NCBI GenBank assembly: GCA_900541645.1
Contig: UQKQ01000003.1
Coordinates: forward strand, 1 to 64,000
Reading direction: 5' to 3'
DNA length: 64,000 bases
Origin: an uncultured Collinsella sp.
GTDB taxonomy: Bacteria > Actinomycetota > Coriobacteriia > Coriobacteriales > Coriobacteriaceae
Shown: positions 50,139 to 58,469 of the stretch, piece by piece
Layout of the letters: each line of letters begins with the position of its first letter
Numbering within the stretch: position 1 is the stretch's first letter
Position numbers and translations under genes: made by a program
Notes under the pieces: model-generated
Databases searched by the model: none
Seen by the model: only the letters and a program-made list of their open reading frames with translations
What the model was told of the DNA's origin: nothing

Positions 50139-51668
50139 ATGAACGAGTCATATCGCCTGGGCGAGCAATCGATTATTACCTATCTTCAGCGACTTGCGAA
50201 CGGCGTCTCGACCGCTGAACTCGATGTTGCCGCGCTGCCTGCTGAGCTACGCGCCGTTGGTGAGCAACTGCAAAAGACGCATGCCATCCTGCAACAAGAG
50301 CGCCAGCTGCTTGAGCGCAACGCCTATATCGATCCGCTCACCAACTTGGGCAACCGCAACGGATTCGACCGTCACGTCGAGCAACTCTGGCGCAAAGGCG
50401 ACCCCTTCACCTGCGCCTATATTGACATCGACCATCTCAAGCATTGCAATGATAGGTTTGGCCACGCCGAAGGCAATCGCTATATTCTGAGCATCTGCCG
50501 CACGCTCTCCGAAACCATGGAGCACGATGAGATGCTGTTCCGTATCGGTGGAGACGAGTTTGTGCTCATCTCGCTCTCCGCAAACGAGATTGAACTCGAG
50601 CAGCGCTTGGAGCAGGTACGTACCAGGCTGATCGAGGCGAGCTCAGGTGGCAAGGCGCCCATGATCGGCAGCTTTAGCTTTGGCTGCTCGCGCGTCGATC
50701 CACTTGCTGGCGACACGCGTCGCCAGATGACGATGGATGCCGATCGCAAGATGTATCGCTATAAGCTTATGCATCGTGTGCAGCAACCGAAAGACGATGA
50801 CGCGCCGCAACGCCCAATCGTCGATCAGCTTCCCTGCAACGACCGGGTGTTCCAAGCGATCTCCATGAGCTCCGAGACGCGCTATCCGTTTATCCTCAAT
50901 CTCGATACGGGAGAATCGCAATGGTCGGTTAACGCCGTGCGCGATTTTGACCTGCCCTCCCAGCACCCTTTTAACTCACTCGACATGTGGCTCGCCCGCG
51001 TTCATCCCGAGGACCGCGACAACGTACGTGCCGAGCTCGACATGGTGATAAACGGCACATGGCACTTCCACTATATGCAGTATCGCGTAATGGATGCCAC
51101 CGGAAAATACGTGCTTTGCGACTGCACGGGCTACCGCTTGGACGGTACCGATACCGAGCCCGGCATGTATGTGGGCATTATCATCAACCGAAGCTTGGCA
51201 GATACGACCGATTCCGTGACCGGCTTGGGCGATATTCACGCCCTGGTCAACGCCATTGGCGAAATGCGTCGCGTGGCGCGCAAGGCTGGTTTGATCGCCA
51301 TCAAAATCGACGATATCGCTCAGGTCAATGCCCGCTTTGGCTTTGATGCGGGCGACCGCGTTTTGGCAGAAAGCGCCGCCTGCCTCATGGAATGCTCGCG
51401 CGGCAAGGGTCGCCTGTTCCGCTCGACGGGGCCGACGTTCGCGGCGCTTTTCGACGACTTTGATCCCGAAGAGACCGACGCGATCGCAGAAGAAATCGAG
51501 CGGTTCCTGGGTTCTCCCGTGCTCATCGGCTCGCTTGAATATCAGCCACCCATTCGTGTGGCGACACTTCATCTGGACGTTGTCGATCGACAGCCCGTTT
51601 CCATTTTGAACGAGCTCAAAGCGCAGCTTATAGAGGCACCGCAAGTACCGGGCACCAAGCTGGACTAG
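50139..51668 (+). CDS. GGDEF/PAS protein, paralogue of the preceding gene
   Basis: 509 residues from the ATG after AAGGAGG. A short N-terminal helical part, then GGDEF with NAYIDPLTNLGNRNGFDRHV, CAYIDIDHLKHCNDRFGHAE and LFRIGGDEFVLIS (intact); a PAS-like domain (PFILNLDTGESQWSVNAVRD, MQYRVMDATGKYVLCDCTGY); and a second GGDEF-like domain without the signature (FRSTGPTFAALFDDFD). It therefore equals the N-terminal half of the 905-residue protein without the third GGDEF and EAL. Predicted diguanylate cyclase controlled by the PAS domain. The two genes probably arose by duplication. Confidence 0.88.
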   Translation: MNESYRLGEQSIITYLQRLANGVSTAELDVAALPAELRAVGEQLQKTHAILQQERQLLERNAYIDPLTNLGNRNGFDRHVEQLWRKGDPFTCAYIDIDHLKHCNDRFGHAEGNRYILSICRTLSETMEHDEMLFRIGGDEFVLISLSANEIELEQRLEQVRTRLIEASSGGKAPMIGSFSFGCSRVDPLAGDTRRQMTMDADRKMYRYKLMHRVQQPKDDDAPQRPIVDQLPCNDRVFQAISMSSETRYPFILNLDTGESQWSVNAVRDFDLPSQHPFNSLDMWLARVHPEDRDNVRAELDMVINGTWHFHYMQYRVMDATGKYVLCDCTGYRLDGTDTEPGMYVGIIINRSLADTTDSVTGLGDIHALVNAIGEMRRVARKAGLIAIKIDDIAQVNARFGFDAGDRVLAESAACLMECSRGKGRLFRSTGPTFAALFDDFDPEETDAIAEEIERFLGSPVLIGSLEYQPPIRVATLHLDVVDRQPVSILNELKAQLIEAPQVPGTKLD

Positions 51669-51779
51669 CGTTGTGGGGCGCGACGGGAAACACAAGCCGT
51701 TTCGCATCGCGCCCCACGCCATCTGCCCTCTCGTGCGATAATCCTCCGCAGAAGTCACCGACAGCAGAGGGAGTTTGTG

Positions 51780-52403
51780 ATGAAGGTTCTTTTGGTCAAT
51801 GGCAGTCCCAAGGCAAACGGCAACACCGCCCGCGCACTCGCCGAGGTCGCCGAGCAGCTCAATGCCGAAGGCATTGATACCGAGGTGTTTCAGCTGGGCG
51901 CCAAGCCCATTCGCGACTGCATCGGCTGCGGTCAGTGCGGCAAACTTGGCGGTCGCTGCACCTTTGACGACGACGTGGTGAACGAGCTCATCGCTGCCGC
52001 CGAGCAGGCCGACGGTTTTGTCTTTGGCTCGCCCGTCTACTACGCGCACCCCAGCGGCCGCATCCTTTCGGCCCTCGATCGCGCCTTCTATGCAGGCGGG
52101 CATGCCTTTGAGCACAAACCCGGCGCCGCAGTCGCCGTCGCCCGTCGCGGCGGCACGTCGACCACCTTCGATGTGCTCAACAAGTACTTCACCATTAAGC
52201 AAATGCCCGTGGTTGCTTCCACCTACTGGAACAACGTGTTTGGCCGCGTGCCCGGCGACGCCGATGGGGACGCCGAGGGCCTTGCCACCATGCGAAACAT
52301 CGGCAAAAACATGGCCTGGCTCCTGCGTTGCATCGAGGCAGGACGGGCCGCCGGTATCAACGCGCCCGAAGCCGATCGCGCAACGACCAACTTCATTCGA
52401 TAG
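51780..52403 (+). CDS. flavodoxin-fold NAD(P)H-dependent FMN reductase (iron-sulfur flavoprotein type)
   Basis: 207 residues from the second ATG-like codon after GAGGGAG. MKVLLVNGSPKANGNTARAL is the flavin phosphate loop, RDCIGCGQCGKLGGRCTFDD a Cys-rich segment as in Isf proteins or quinone reductases, and GFVFGSPVYYAHPSGRILSA the second flavin segment. Likely moves electrons to a small acceptor in the cytoplasm. The ArsC-like gene follows after 12 bases. Confidence 0.85.
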   Translation: MKVLLVNGSPKANGNTARALAEVAEQLNAEGIDTEVFQLGAKPIRDCIGCGQCGKLGGRCTFDDDVVNELIAAAEQADGFVFGSPVYYAHPSGRILSALDRAFYAGGHAFEHKPGAAVAVARRGGTSTTFDVLNKYFTIKQMPVVASTYWNNVFGRVPGDADGDAEGLATMRNIGKNMAWLLRCIEAGRAAGINAPEADRATTNFIR

Positions 52404-52415
52404 AGCGGCGGAGCC

Positions 52416-52757
52416 ATGAATATTCAAATCTTCGGGACTAAGAAGTCGTTCGACACCAAGAAAGCGCAGCGTTTCTTCAAAGAACGCCGCATTAAGGTGC
52501 AGTTTATTGACCTTAAGGAAAAGGAGATGAGCAAAGGCGAGCTCACGAGCGTGATGCAGGCGGTCGGCGGTATCGACAAACTGCTCAACCCCAAAGCCAA
52601 GGACGAGGAGACGCTCGCGCTCATCCAGCACCTCACCCCTAGCCAGCGCTTCGATAAACTGCTCGAGAATCAGCAGGTTCTAGCCGAGCCCATCGTGCGC
52701 AACGGCAAAAAGGCCACCGTCGGTTATTGCCCCGATGTGTGGGGAGCCTGGGAGTAG
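52416..52757 (+). CDS. ArsC/Spx-family thioredoxin-fold protein without the catalytic Cys
   Basis: 113 residues: IQIFGTKKSFDTKKAQRFFK, RRIKVQFIDLKEKEMSKGEL, LNPKAKDEETLALIQ and VLAEPIVRNGKKATVGYCPD. This is the ArsC/YffB layout, but the position of the N-terminal Cys in the usual FGTKKC is Ser. The protein is thus unlikely to be an arsenate reductase. Located 12 bases after the flavoprotein gene, implying one transcript. Confidence 0.8.
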   Translation: MNIQIFGTKKSFDTKKAQRFFKERRIKVQFIDLKEKEMSKGELTSVMQAVGGIDKLLNPKAKDEETLALIQHLTPSQRFDKLLENQQVLAEPIVRNGKKATVGYCPDVWGAWE

Positions 52758-52843
52758 CCTGTGTTATTTGCCGGCGCGTGGGTATAAGAGCAGGCGTTTG
52801 GCATAAGATTTAACTGTAAGCCATGTCTAACAAAGGAGGGCAC

Positions 52844-53974
52844 ATGCCCAACAAACCCGTGAAGATCATCATGCTTACCGGATACCTCGGTGCCGGCAAG
52901 ACCACGCTGCTCAACCACATCCTCGCTAACGACGGCGGCATCCGCGCCGCCGTGATCGTCAACGATATCGGCGAGATCAATGTGGACGCCAGCCTTATCG
53001 CCGACGGCGGCCTTTCCGAGACCGACGACCTCATCCCGCTCACCAACGGCTGCATCTGCTGCACGCTTTCGGACGACCTTGCTAACCAGCTGCAGGGCAT
53101 CGCCGATTCGGGCAACTTCGACTACATCATCATCGAGGCTTCGGGCATTTGCGAGCCCATCCCCATCGCCTACACCATCTCGAGCTTCTGCGACGAGGCC
53201 AAGGTGGGCGGCGAGCCCAAGCTCGCGCTCGACAACATCGTGGCCGTGGTCGACTGCGCCCGCATGTACGACGAGTTCAACGGCGGCCGCGACCTGCTGG
53301 CTGAGGATATCGACGAGGACGACATCGAAAGCCTGCTCATCCAGCAGATCGAGTTTTGCTCCACGCTGATCCTCAACAAGACCGATACCGTGAGCCCTGA
53401 GCAGATCGCCGAGCTCAAGGCCATCGTGCGCAGCCTGCAGAAAGACGCCGTGATCGTCGAGGCCCAAAACGGCGAGGTCCCCATGGAGGAGCTGCTCGAT
53501 ACCGACCGCTTCGACTTTATGCGCGCCTACAACTCCGCCGCCTGGATCGAGGCCATGGAGCATCCCGAAGAGCACGACGACCCCGAGGTGCTCGAGTACG
53601 ACATCGAGACCTTTGTGTACTCGCGCCGCAAGCCGTTTGACCTGCAGAAGTTCACCGATTTTGTTGAGCAGGAGTGGCCCGACGAGGTCATCCGCGTCAA
53701 GGGTCCGCTGTGGCAGACCGGCGATCCGGACATGTGCTACATGTTTGAGCAGGCCGGCCACCAGATGCGCCTGATGGAGAACGGCCTGTTTGTCGACTCG
53801 GCGCCCGAGGGCGAGAAGCAGAAGATCATCGACGAGAACCCCGAAATCATGCAGATTTGGGACGACGAGACGGGCGACCGCATGACGAGCCTGTGCATCA
53901 TCGGCCGTCACATGGACAAGGATGCGCTCATCGCCTCCCTCGATGCCTGCCTGACCGACTGGCACCGCGCCTAG
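52844..53974 (+). CDS. CobW/COG0523 GTPase, metal chaperone
   Basis: 376 residues from the second ATG; AAAGGAGGG lies just before it, inside the alternative start. MLTGYLGAGKTTLLNHIL (Walker A), PLTNGCICCTLSDDLANQL (CxCC metal site), DYIIIEASGICEPIPI, VVDCARM and TLILNKTDTVS (NKxD) form the GTPase; a CobW C-terminal domain with RRKPFDLQKFTDFVEQEWPD follows. Delivers Zn, Co or other metal to client enzymes. The sequence does not specify the client. Own terminator. Confidence 0.9.
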   Translation: MPNKPVKIIMLTGYLGAGKTTLLNHILANDGGIRAAVIVNDIGEINVDASLIADGGLSETDDLIPLTNGCICCTLSDDLANQLQGIADSGNFDYIIIEASGICEPIPIAYTISSFCDEAKVGGEPKLALDNIVAVVDCARMYDEFNGGRDLLAEDIDEDDIESLLIQQIEFCSTLILNKTDTVSPEQIAELKAIVRSLQKDAVIVEAQNGEVPMEELLDTDRFDFMRAYNSAAWIEAMEHPEEHDDPEVLEYDIETFVYSRRKPFDLQKFTDFVEQEWPDEVIRVKGPLWQTGDPDMCYMFEQAGHQMRLMENGLFVDSAPEGEKQKIIDENPEIMQIWDDETGDRMTSLCIIGRHMDKDALIASLDACLTDWHRA

Positions 53975-54016
53975 GTTTATCCAAGCGGGTATTTTTCCGC
54001 CTACGTATAACCGCCA

Positions 54017-54050
54017 AACCACCACGAAGGTGCCCTTCGTGGTGGTTTTT
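54017..54050 (+). terminator. palindrome/terminator, AACCACCAC family
   Basis: AACCACCACGAAG pairs with CTTCGTGGTGGTT then TTTT. The GAAGGTGCC loop region matches the palindrome at 13563. Confidence 0.85.
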
Positions 54051-54071
54051 CGTTCTGAGTCAAGGAGATTC

Positions 54072-54671
54072 ATGTTCAACATTGTGCTGTATGCGCCCGA
54101 GATTCCGGCCAATACGGGCAATATCGGCCGCACCTGCGTGGTCACCGGCGCCCGCCTGCATCTGGTGGAGCCGCTGGGGTTTTCGCTCGATGACAAGACG
54201 GTACGTCGCGCCGGTCTGGGCTACTGGCAAAACTTGGACGTGACGACCTATGCCGGCTGGGAGGATTTCCTTGCGCGCAACGGCCTCTCCCCTGCCGACG
54301 AGCGCCTGCATCTGCTGACCAAAAAGGCACGCCGCACCTATGCGCAGAGTACCTACCGCGATGGAGACTACTTGGTCTTTGGCAGCGAGAGCTCGGGCAT
54401 TCCCGAGCCACTGCTTGCCGCGGCGTCCGAGCGCTGCGAGCGCATCCCGATGCTGCGCGATTGTGACTCACTCGATAACGCCGAGGCCTGGGAAGCCCAC
54501 GAGGAATCGCTGGGACATACCGAGGACAGCCACGAGGCCATCCTTCGGCAGGATATCTGCGGCAACTTCGTCGACCCGGACGACTACCGCATCAGCGCCC
54601 TCAACCTTTCCAACAGCGCCGCCATCGTCCTCTACGAGGCCCTACGCCAGGCAGGCTTTCCGGGAATGTGA
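54072..54671 (+). CDS. trmL: TrmL-like tRNA (cytidine/uridine-34 2'-O)-methyltransferase
   Basis: SPOUT methyltransferase that methylates the wobble base ribose. 199 residues from the ATG after AAGGAG. NIVLYAPEIPANTGNIGRTC, LHLVEPLGFSLDDKTVRRAG, YLVFGSESSGIPEPLL and ISALNLSNSAAIVLYEALRQ are the family motifs. Between RIPM and the LNLSNS knot an acidic insertion of about 45 residues interrupts a segment that is normally continuous, so the protein is longer than the usual 150-160. The TGA stop lies inside a palindrome (54665). Confidence 0.88.
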   Translation: MFNIVLYAPEIPANTGNIGRTCVVTGARLHLVEPLGFSLDDKTVRRAGLGYWQNLDVTTYAGWEDFLARNGLSPADERLHLLTKKARRTYAQSTYRDGDYLVFGSESSGIPEPLLAAASERCERIPMLRDCDSLDNAEAWEAHEESLGHTEDSHEAILRQDICGNFVDPDDYRISALNLSNSAAIVLYEALRQAGFPGM

Positions 54672-54697
54672 CAAAGGGACTATCCTTTTGCCACATT
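54665..54697. repeat. palindrome TGTGACAAAGGGA, TGTCCC family
   Basis: AATGTGACAAAGGGA and TCCTTTTGCCACATT form an imperfect stem around CTA. It includes the trmL stop codon (54669-54671). Confidence 0.65.
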
Positions 54698-54814
54698 CGA
54701 GCGCCACGTCGATGGCACACACGCCTAATTGATGCTCTAGATAAAGGCCCTCACTTTTAATCAGAATTAACTAAAGTAAAATGAAGTTAAACGGCGGTGT
54801 GAAAGGAGAGCCGT

Positions 54815-55915
54815 GTGAAATATCTCGAGAACCCGTTTACCCCCAGTTTTGGTGAGGTTCCTGCCCATCTCGCTGGCAGACAACAGATTATTCGGGATTT
54901 GGACCGCGCCTTCTTGAGCCAGCGCAGGCGCCCAGAATTGACCTCGATCTTCTCAGGCGCGCGTGGAACCGGTAAAACCGCTCTCATGTCATCGCTCGCG
55001 ACAAGGGCGGAATCCCACGGCTGGATAGCCGTAAAGACGACCGCGCTCCCGGGAATGCTTGAGGAAATCGAGTTCGGGACGAAACGCGCCGCAGCCCATC
55101 TCATCGACTCGTCCTACCACTTCGAAGTCACCGGTCTCGGAATTGCACCGCTCGGCAGCATCGAGGTCAATCGCGTTCACGATGCCTCAACCTGGCGTTA
55201 TCGCATGAGCGATATCATCGACCAGCTCAACGGGGCCGGTACCGGTCTGCTCGTCACGGTTGACGAGGTGGACCCGACACTCGACGAGATGATTCAGCTC
55301 GCAGCGACGTATCAGCACTTTGTGACCGATGGGAAACGCGTCGCCCTGCTCATGGCGGGACTTCCCAACAATGTCTCGACGTTGCTGAACCACAAGACGG
55401 TCTCGTTCCTTCGCCGCGCCCAACAATATCATCTGGGTCGCATTGCCGACTATGACGTGCGCGAGGCCTTGATCCGCACAATCCAGGAAAACGATCGCCT
55501 GGCAGATGCCGAGGGAATCGATAGAGCCGTTCGCTCGATCTCTGGTTTTCCCTTCCTATTGCAACTCGTAGGCTACCGTGCCTGGGATCTCACAAGCGAT
55601 TCGAAGGAAATCTCGTCACGCGACTTTGACCTGGGAATCAAAATCGCGCGCGACGAGATGGACGACCGAATCCTCGCGGCAACCTATCGGGAACTCACTG
55701 CAGAGGACAAGCGATTCCTCATCGCCATGCTCGATGACGAAGAAGAGTCCACCACCGCCGACCTTATCGAGCGCCTTAAGCGTTCGCCGCAGCAGGTCTC
55801 CCGCTACCGACGCCGCATGATAGATGCCGGCATCATCGGAGAACGAGGACGAGGGCTCGTCGCATTTGAATTGCCATTCTTCCGCGACTATCTCGCGGCT
55901 CAATGCGTGAAATAG
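54815..55915 (+). CDS. AAA-type ATPase with C-terminal winged helix, paralogue A
   Basis: 366 residues from a GTG after AAAGGAGAG. Walker A is FSGARGTGKTALMSSL, Walker B-like LLVTVDEVDPTLDEMIQLAA, then VALLMAGLPNNVSTLLNH (sensor 1) and VSFLRRAQQYHLGRIADYDV. The end (DDEEESTTADLIERLKRSPQ, QVSRYRRRMIDAGIIGERG) is a winged helix. Resembles Orc1/Cdc6-like or STAND-type ATP-binding proteins with unknown clients. Upstream, TTAACTAAAGTAAAATG... is unusually AT-rich, a likely operator/promoter region. Its relative at 58462 shares FLRRAQQ and overall order. Confidence 0.8.
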   Translation: MKYLENPFTPSFGEVPAHLAGRQQIIRDLDRAFLSQRRRPELTSIFSGARGTGKTALMSSLATRAESHGWIAVKTTALPGMLEEIEFGTKRAAAHLIDSSYHFEVTGLGIAPLGSIEVNRVHDASTWRYRMSDIIDQLNGAGTGLLVTVDEVDPTLDEMIQLAATYQHFVTDGKRVALLMAGLPNNVSTLLNHKTVSFLRRAQQYHLGRIADYDVREALIRTIQENDRLADAEGIDRAVRSISGFPFLLQLVGYRAWDLTSDSKEISSRDFDLGIKIARDEMDDRILAATYRELTAEDKRFLIAMLDDEEESTTADLIERLKRSPQQVSRYRRRMIDAGIIGERGRGLVAFELPFFRDYLAAQCVK

Positions 55916-55920
55916 AAATC

Positions 55921-55953
55921 AATGTGACAAAGAGGCAGTCCCTTTGCCTCATT
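55921..55953. repeat. palindrome AATGTGACAAAG, TGTCCC family
   Basis: AATGTGACAAAG and CTTTGCCTCATT flank AGGCAGTCC. Imperfect pairing. Lies between the ATPase stop and the UvrA-like stop, both genes converging here, so termination is likely. Confidence 0.6.
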
Positions 55954-55955
55954 GT

Positions 55956-58469
55956 CTATAGGTAGCGGCCGGTGATGCTTGCGGAGCAAGCTGCGATGTC
56001 GCCCGGCGTACCGGCGCAGACGATTTGCCCGCCCGCATCACCACCGCCCGGACCCATGTCGATCACATAATCGGCGTTACGGATAAGGTCGAGGTCATGC
56101 TCGATCACGATAACCGTGGCGCCCTTGGCGACAAGGCCGTCGAACACACTCAGCAACACCTGAACATCGAGCGGATGTAGTCCGATCGTGGGCTCGTCGA
56201 ACACAAATACGGCATCGTCCTGCACACGACCCATCTCGCTCGCGAGCTTAAGACGCTGCGCCTCGCCGCCCGAAAGCGCCGGTGTGGGCTCGCCAAGTGT
56301 GAGATAGCCCAGGCCCAGGTCGTGCAAGGTCTGCAAGCGCGTCTGAACCTTCTTGAGTCCCAGCGTGACGTCGATAGCCTCGTCCACACTCATGTCCATG
56401 ATCTGCGGCAACGTAAGTAGACTCCCGTCCTTGCCCTCGCGATGGATACGCGAAGCCGCGTCTGCATAACGCGAACCGCGACATGCTGGGCAGACGATCT
56501 CGACATCGGGCAAAAACTGTACGTCGAGCGATATCGAGCCCGTGCCGTCGCACGTAGGGCAGCGCAACGCGCCGGTGTTATAGCTAAAGGCACCCGCCTT
56601 GTAGCCAGCTGCCTTGGCCTCGGGCGTACGGGCAAAGGCACGACGCAGCTCGTCATGGATGTCGGCATAAGTCGCCACCGTCGAGCGCACGTTGGCGCCG
56701 ATAGGCGTGGCGTCAATCAGGTTTGCGCGGGCAATGCCTTCGGCATCGACCCAACGCACGTGCCCCGGCAGGCGCTCGCCGGCTGCCTGCGCCTTAAGCG
56801 CCGGGATGAGCGTCTCAAGCACCAACGTCGTCTTGCCCGAACCCGAAACGCCCGTCACCGCAACGAGACGGCCGCGCGGGATATCGACTTCGAGCGGTTT
56901 GACAGTATGGATGGTATCGGTTGCCATACGGATGTGGCCCTGGTCGAACATTTCGTCGTCAGTCACCTGTGGACGCAAACGCTTGGGCTCTGCGCGCAGA
57001 AACGGAGCGATGCGGCTGCCCCGCGATTGCTCGACCTCGTCTACTGTACCGGCAGCGATCACGTTACCGCCGCCTGCTCCGGCGACGGGGCCCATCTCGA
57101 CCAGATAGTCGGCTTCCGCCAGTACGCGCGTATCGTGGTCGACAACGGCCACGGTGTTGCCGTCGCCTACCAGGTCGCGCATCACACCAACCAGGCCGTC
57201 GACATTTGCCGGATGCAGGCCAATCGAGGGCTCGTCCAACACATAAAGCACGCCTGTCGATCGGTTGCGCACCACGCGAGCAAGTTGCACGCGCTGGCGC
57301 TCACCCGTGGAGAGCGTGGCACCGGCGCGATCGAGTGAAAGGTAATCAAGACCCAGGTCGACCAGGCGACGGGCCGTGCCCAAAAATGAATCGCAGATAT
57401 CCGCTGCCATGGGCCGCATCTCGGGCGGCAAGGATGCGGGCACCCCGCGCACCCACTCAACCGCATCACCAAGCGTCATGGCCGCGGCCTGCGCCAGATT
57501 GATACCGCGCACTTGGGGCTGGCGCGCAGCCTCGGAAAGACGCGTGCCACCACAGTCGCGGCATGGCCCCTCGCGCAAAAAGCGCGCAACGCGTTTGAGC
57601 CCCTTATCGTCCTTAACCTTGGCGAGCGCATTCTCGACGGTATAGACGGCGTTGTAATAGGTAAAGTCGAGCGGCGTGGCGCCCTCGCCGTTTTTGGGAA
57701 CGTAGAGAATGTGCTTCTTAACCGCCGGACCGTGGAACACGATATCGCGCTCTTGAGGCGTGAGCTGGTTAAACGGCACGTCGGTGCGCACGCCCATCTC
57801 GCCGGCGACCTGCTTCATCAAATCCCACATGAGCGTACCCCAGGGAAGCACCGCACCTTCGTTGATGGTCTTTGACTCGTCGGGCACCAGGCTCGCCTCG
57901 TCCACCTCGCGCATGACACCGGTGCCGCCACAGGTGGGGCATGCACCGCCACTGTTAAAGGCAAGGTCCTCGGCGCTCGGAGCGTAGAACTCGCGGCCGC
58001 ACGTCGGACACGTGAGCGACAGGCCAGCCGCTACGTTGAGGCTTGGCTCCACACGCGCCCCGCAATGCGGGCACACGTGATGGGCGCAACGGCTAAAGAG
58101 CAGACGCAGGCTGTTGTTGAGCTCGGTCATAGTGCCAAAGGTGGAGCGCACGCCCGGCACGCTCGGACGCTGGTGCAGCGCGAGCGCCGCCGGCACGTGC
58201 AGCACCTCGTCCACCTGGGCGTGTTCGGCCTGCGTCAGGCGACGTCGAGTATAGGTGCTGAGCGCCTCCAGGTAACGGCGCGAGCCCTCGGCATAAAGAA
58301 CCCCCAGCGCCAGCGAACTCTTGCCCGAACCCGACACGCCGGCAATGCCCACAAGCTTTCCCAGCGGAATATCGATATCGATGTCTTTAAGGTTATGAAC
58401 GCGCGCGCCACGCACCTCGATAGCCTGCGGGCTCATCTTCTGTTCCGTCACCTTTATCACCCTACTCAT
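55956..58469 (-). CDS. UvrA-like ABC ATPase (UvrA2/DrrC type)
   Basis: 837 residues, shorter than the about 940 of repair UvrA. Two ABC modules: GIAGVSGSGKSSLALGVLYA and TLSTGERQRVQLARVVRNR with VLYVLDEPSIGLHPANVDGL; then VTGVSGSGKTTLVLETLIPA and PALSGGEAQRLKLASEMGRV with VFVFDEPTIGLHPLDVQVLL. Zinc-finger Cys pairs CPHCGA, CPTCGRE, CPTCGGTG, CPTCDGTG and CPACRGSRY are kept. UvrA2 proteins assist repair of, or resistance to, DNA-binding drugs. The start overlaps the stop of the AAA ATPase gene by 8 bases; a second ATG lies 11 codons in. Confidence 0.88.
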   Translation of the reverse strand: MSRVIKVTEQKMSPQAIEVRGARVHNLKDIDIDIPLGKLVGIAGVSGSGKSSLALGVLYAEGSRRYLEALSTYTRRRLTQAEHAQVDEVLHVPAALALHQRPSVPGVRSTFGTMTELNNSLRLLFSRCAHHVCPHCGARVEPSLNVAAGLSLTCPTCGREFYAPSAEDLAFNSGGACPTCGGTGVMREVDEASLVPDESKTINEGAVLPWGTLMWDLMKQVAGEMGVRTDVPFNQLTPQERDIVFHGPAVKKHILYVPKNGEGATPLDFTYYNAVYTVENALAKVKDDKGLKRVARFLREGPCRDCGGTRLSEAARQPQVRGINLAQAAAMTLGDAVEWVRGVPASLPPEMRPMAADICDSFLGTARRLVDLGLDYLSLDRAGATLSTGERQRVQLARVVRNRSTGVLYVLDEPSIGLHPANVDGLVGVMRDLVGDGNTVAVVDHDTRVLAEADYLVEMGPVAGAGGGNVIAAGTVDEVEQSRGSRIAPFLRAEPKRLRPQVTDDEMFDQGHIRMATDTIHTVKPLEVDIPRGRLVAVTGVSGSGKTTLVLETLIPALKAQAAGERLPGHVRWVDAEGIARANLIDATPIGANVRSTVATYADIHDELRRAFARTPEAKAAGYKAGAFSYNTGALRCPTCDGTGSISLDVQFLPDVEIVCPACRGSRYADAASRIHREGKDGSLLTLPQIMDMSVDEAIDVTLGLKKVQTRLQTLHDLGLGYLTLGEPTPALSGGEAQRLKLASEMGRVQDDAVFVFDEPTIGLHPLDVQVLLSVFDGLVAKGATVIVIEHDLDLIRNADYVIDMGPGGGDAGGQIVCAGTPGDIAACSASITGRYL

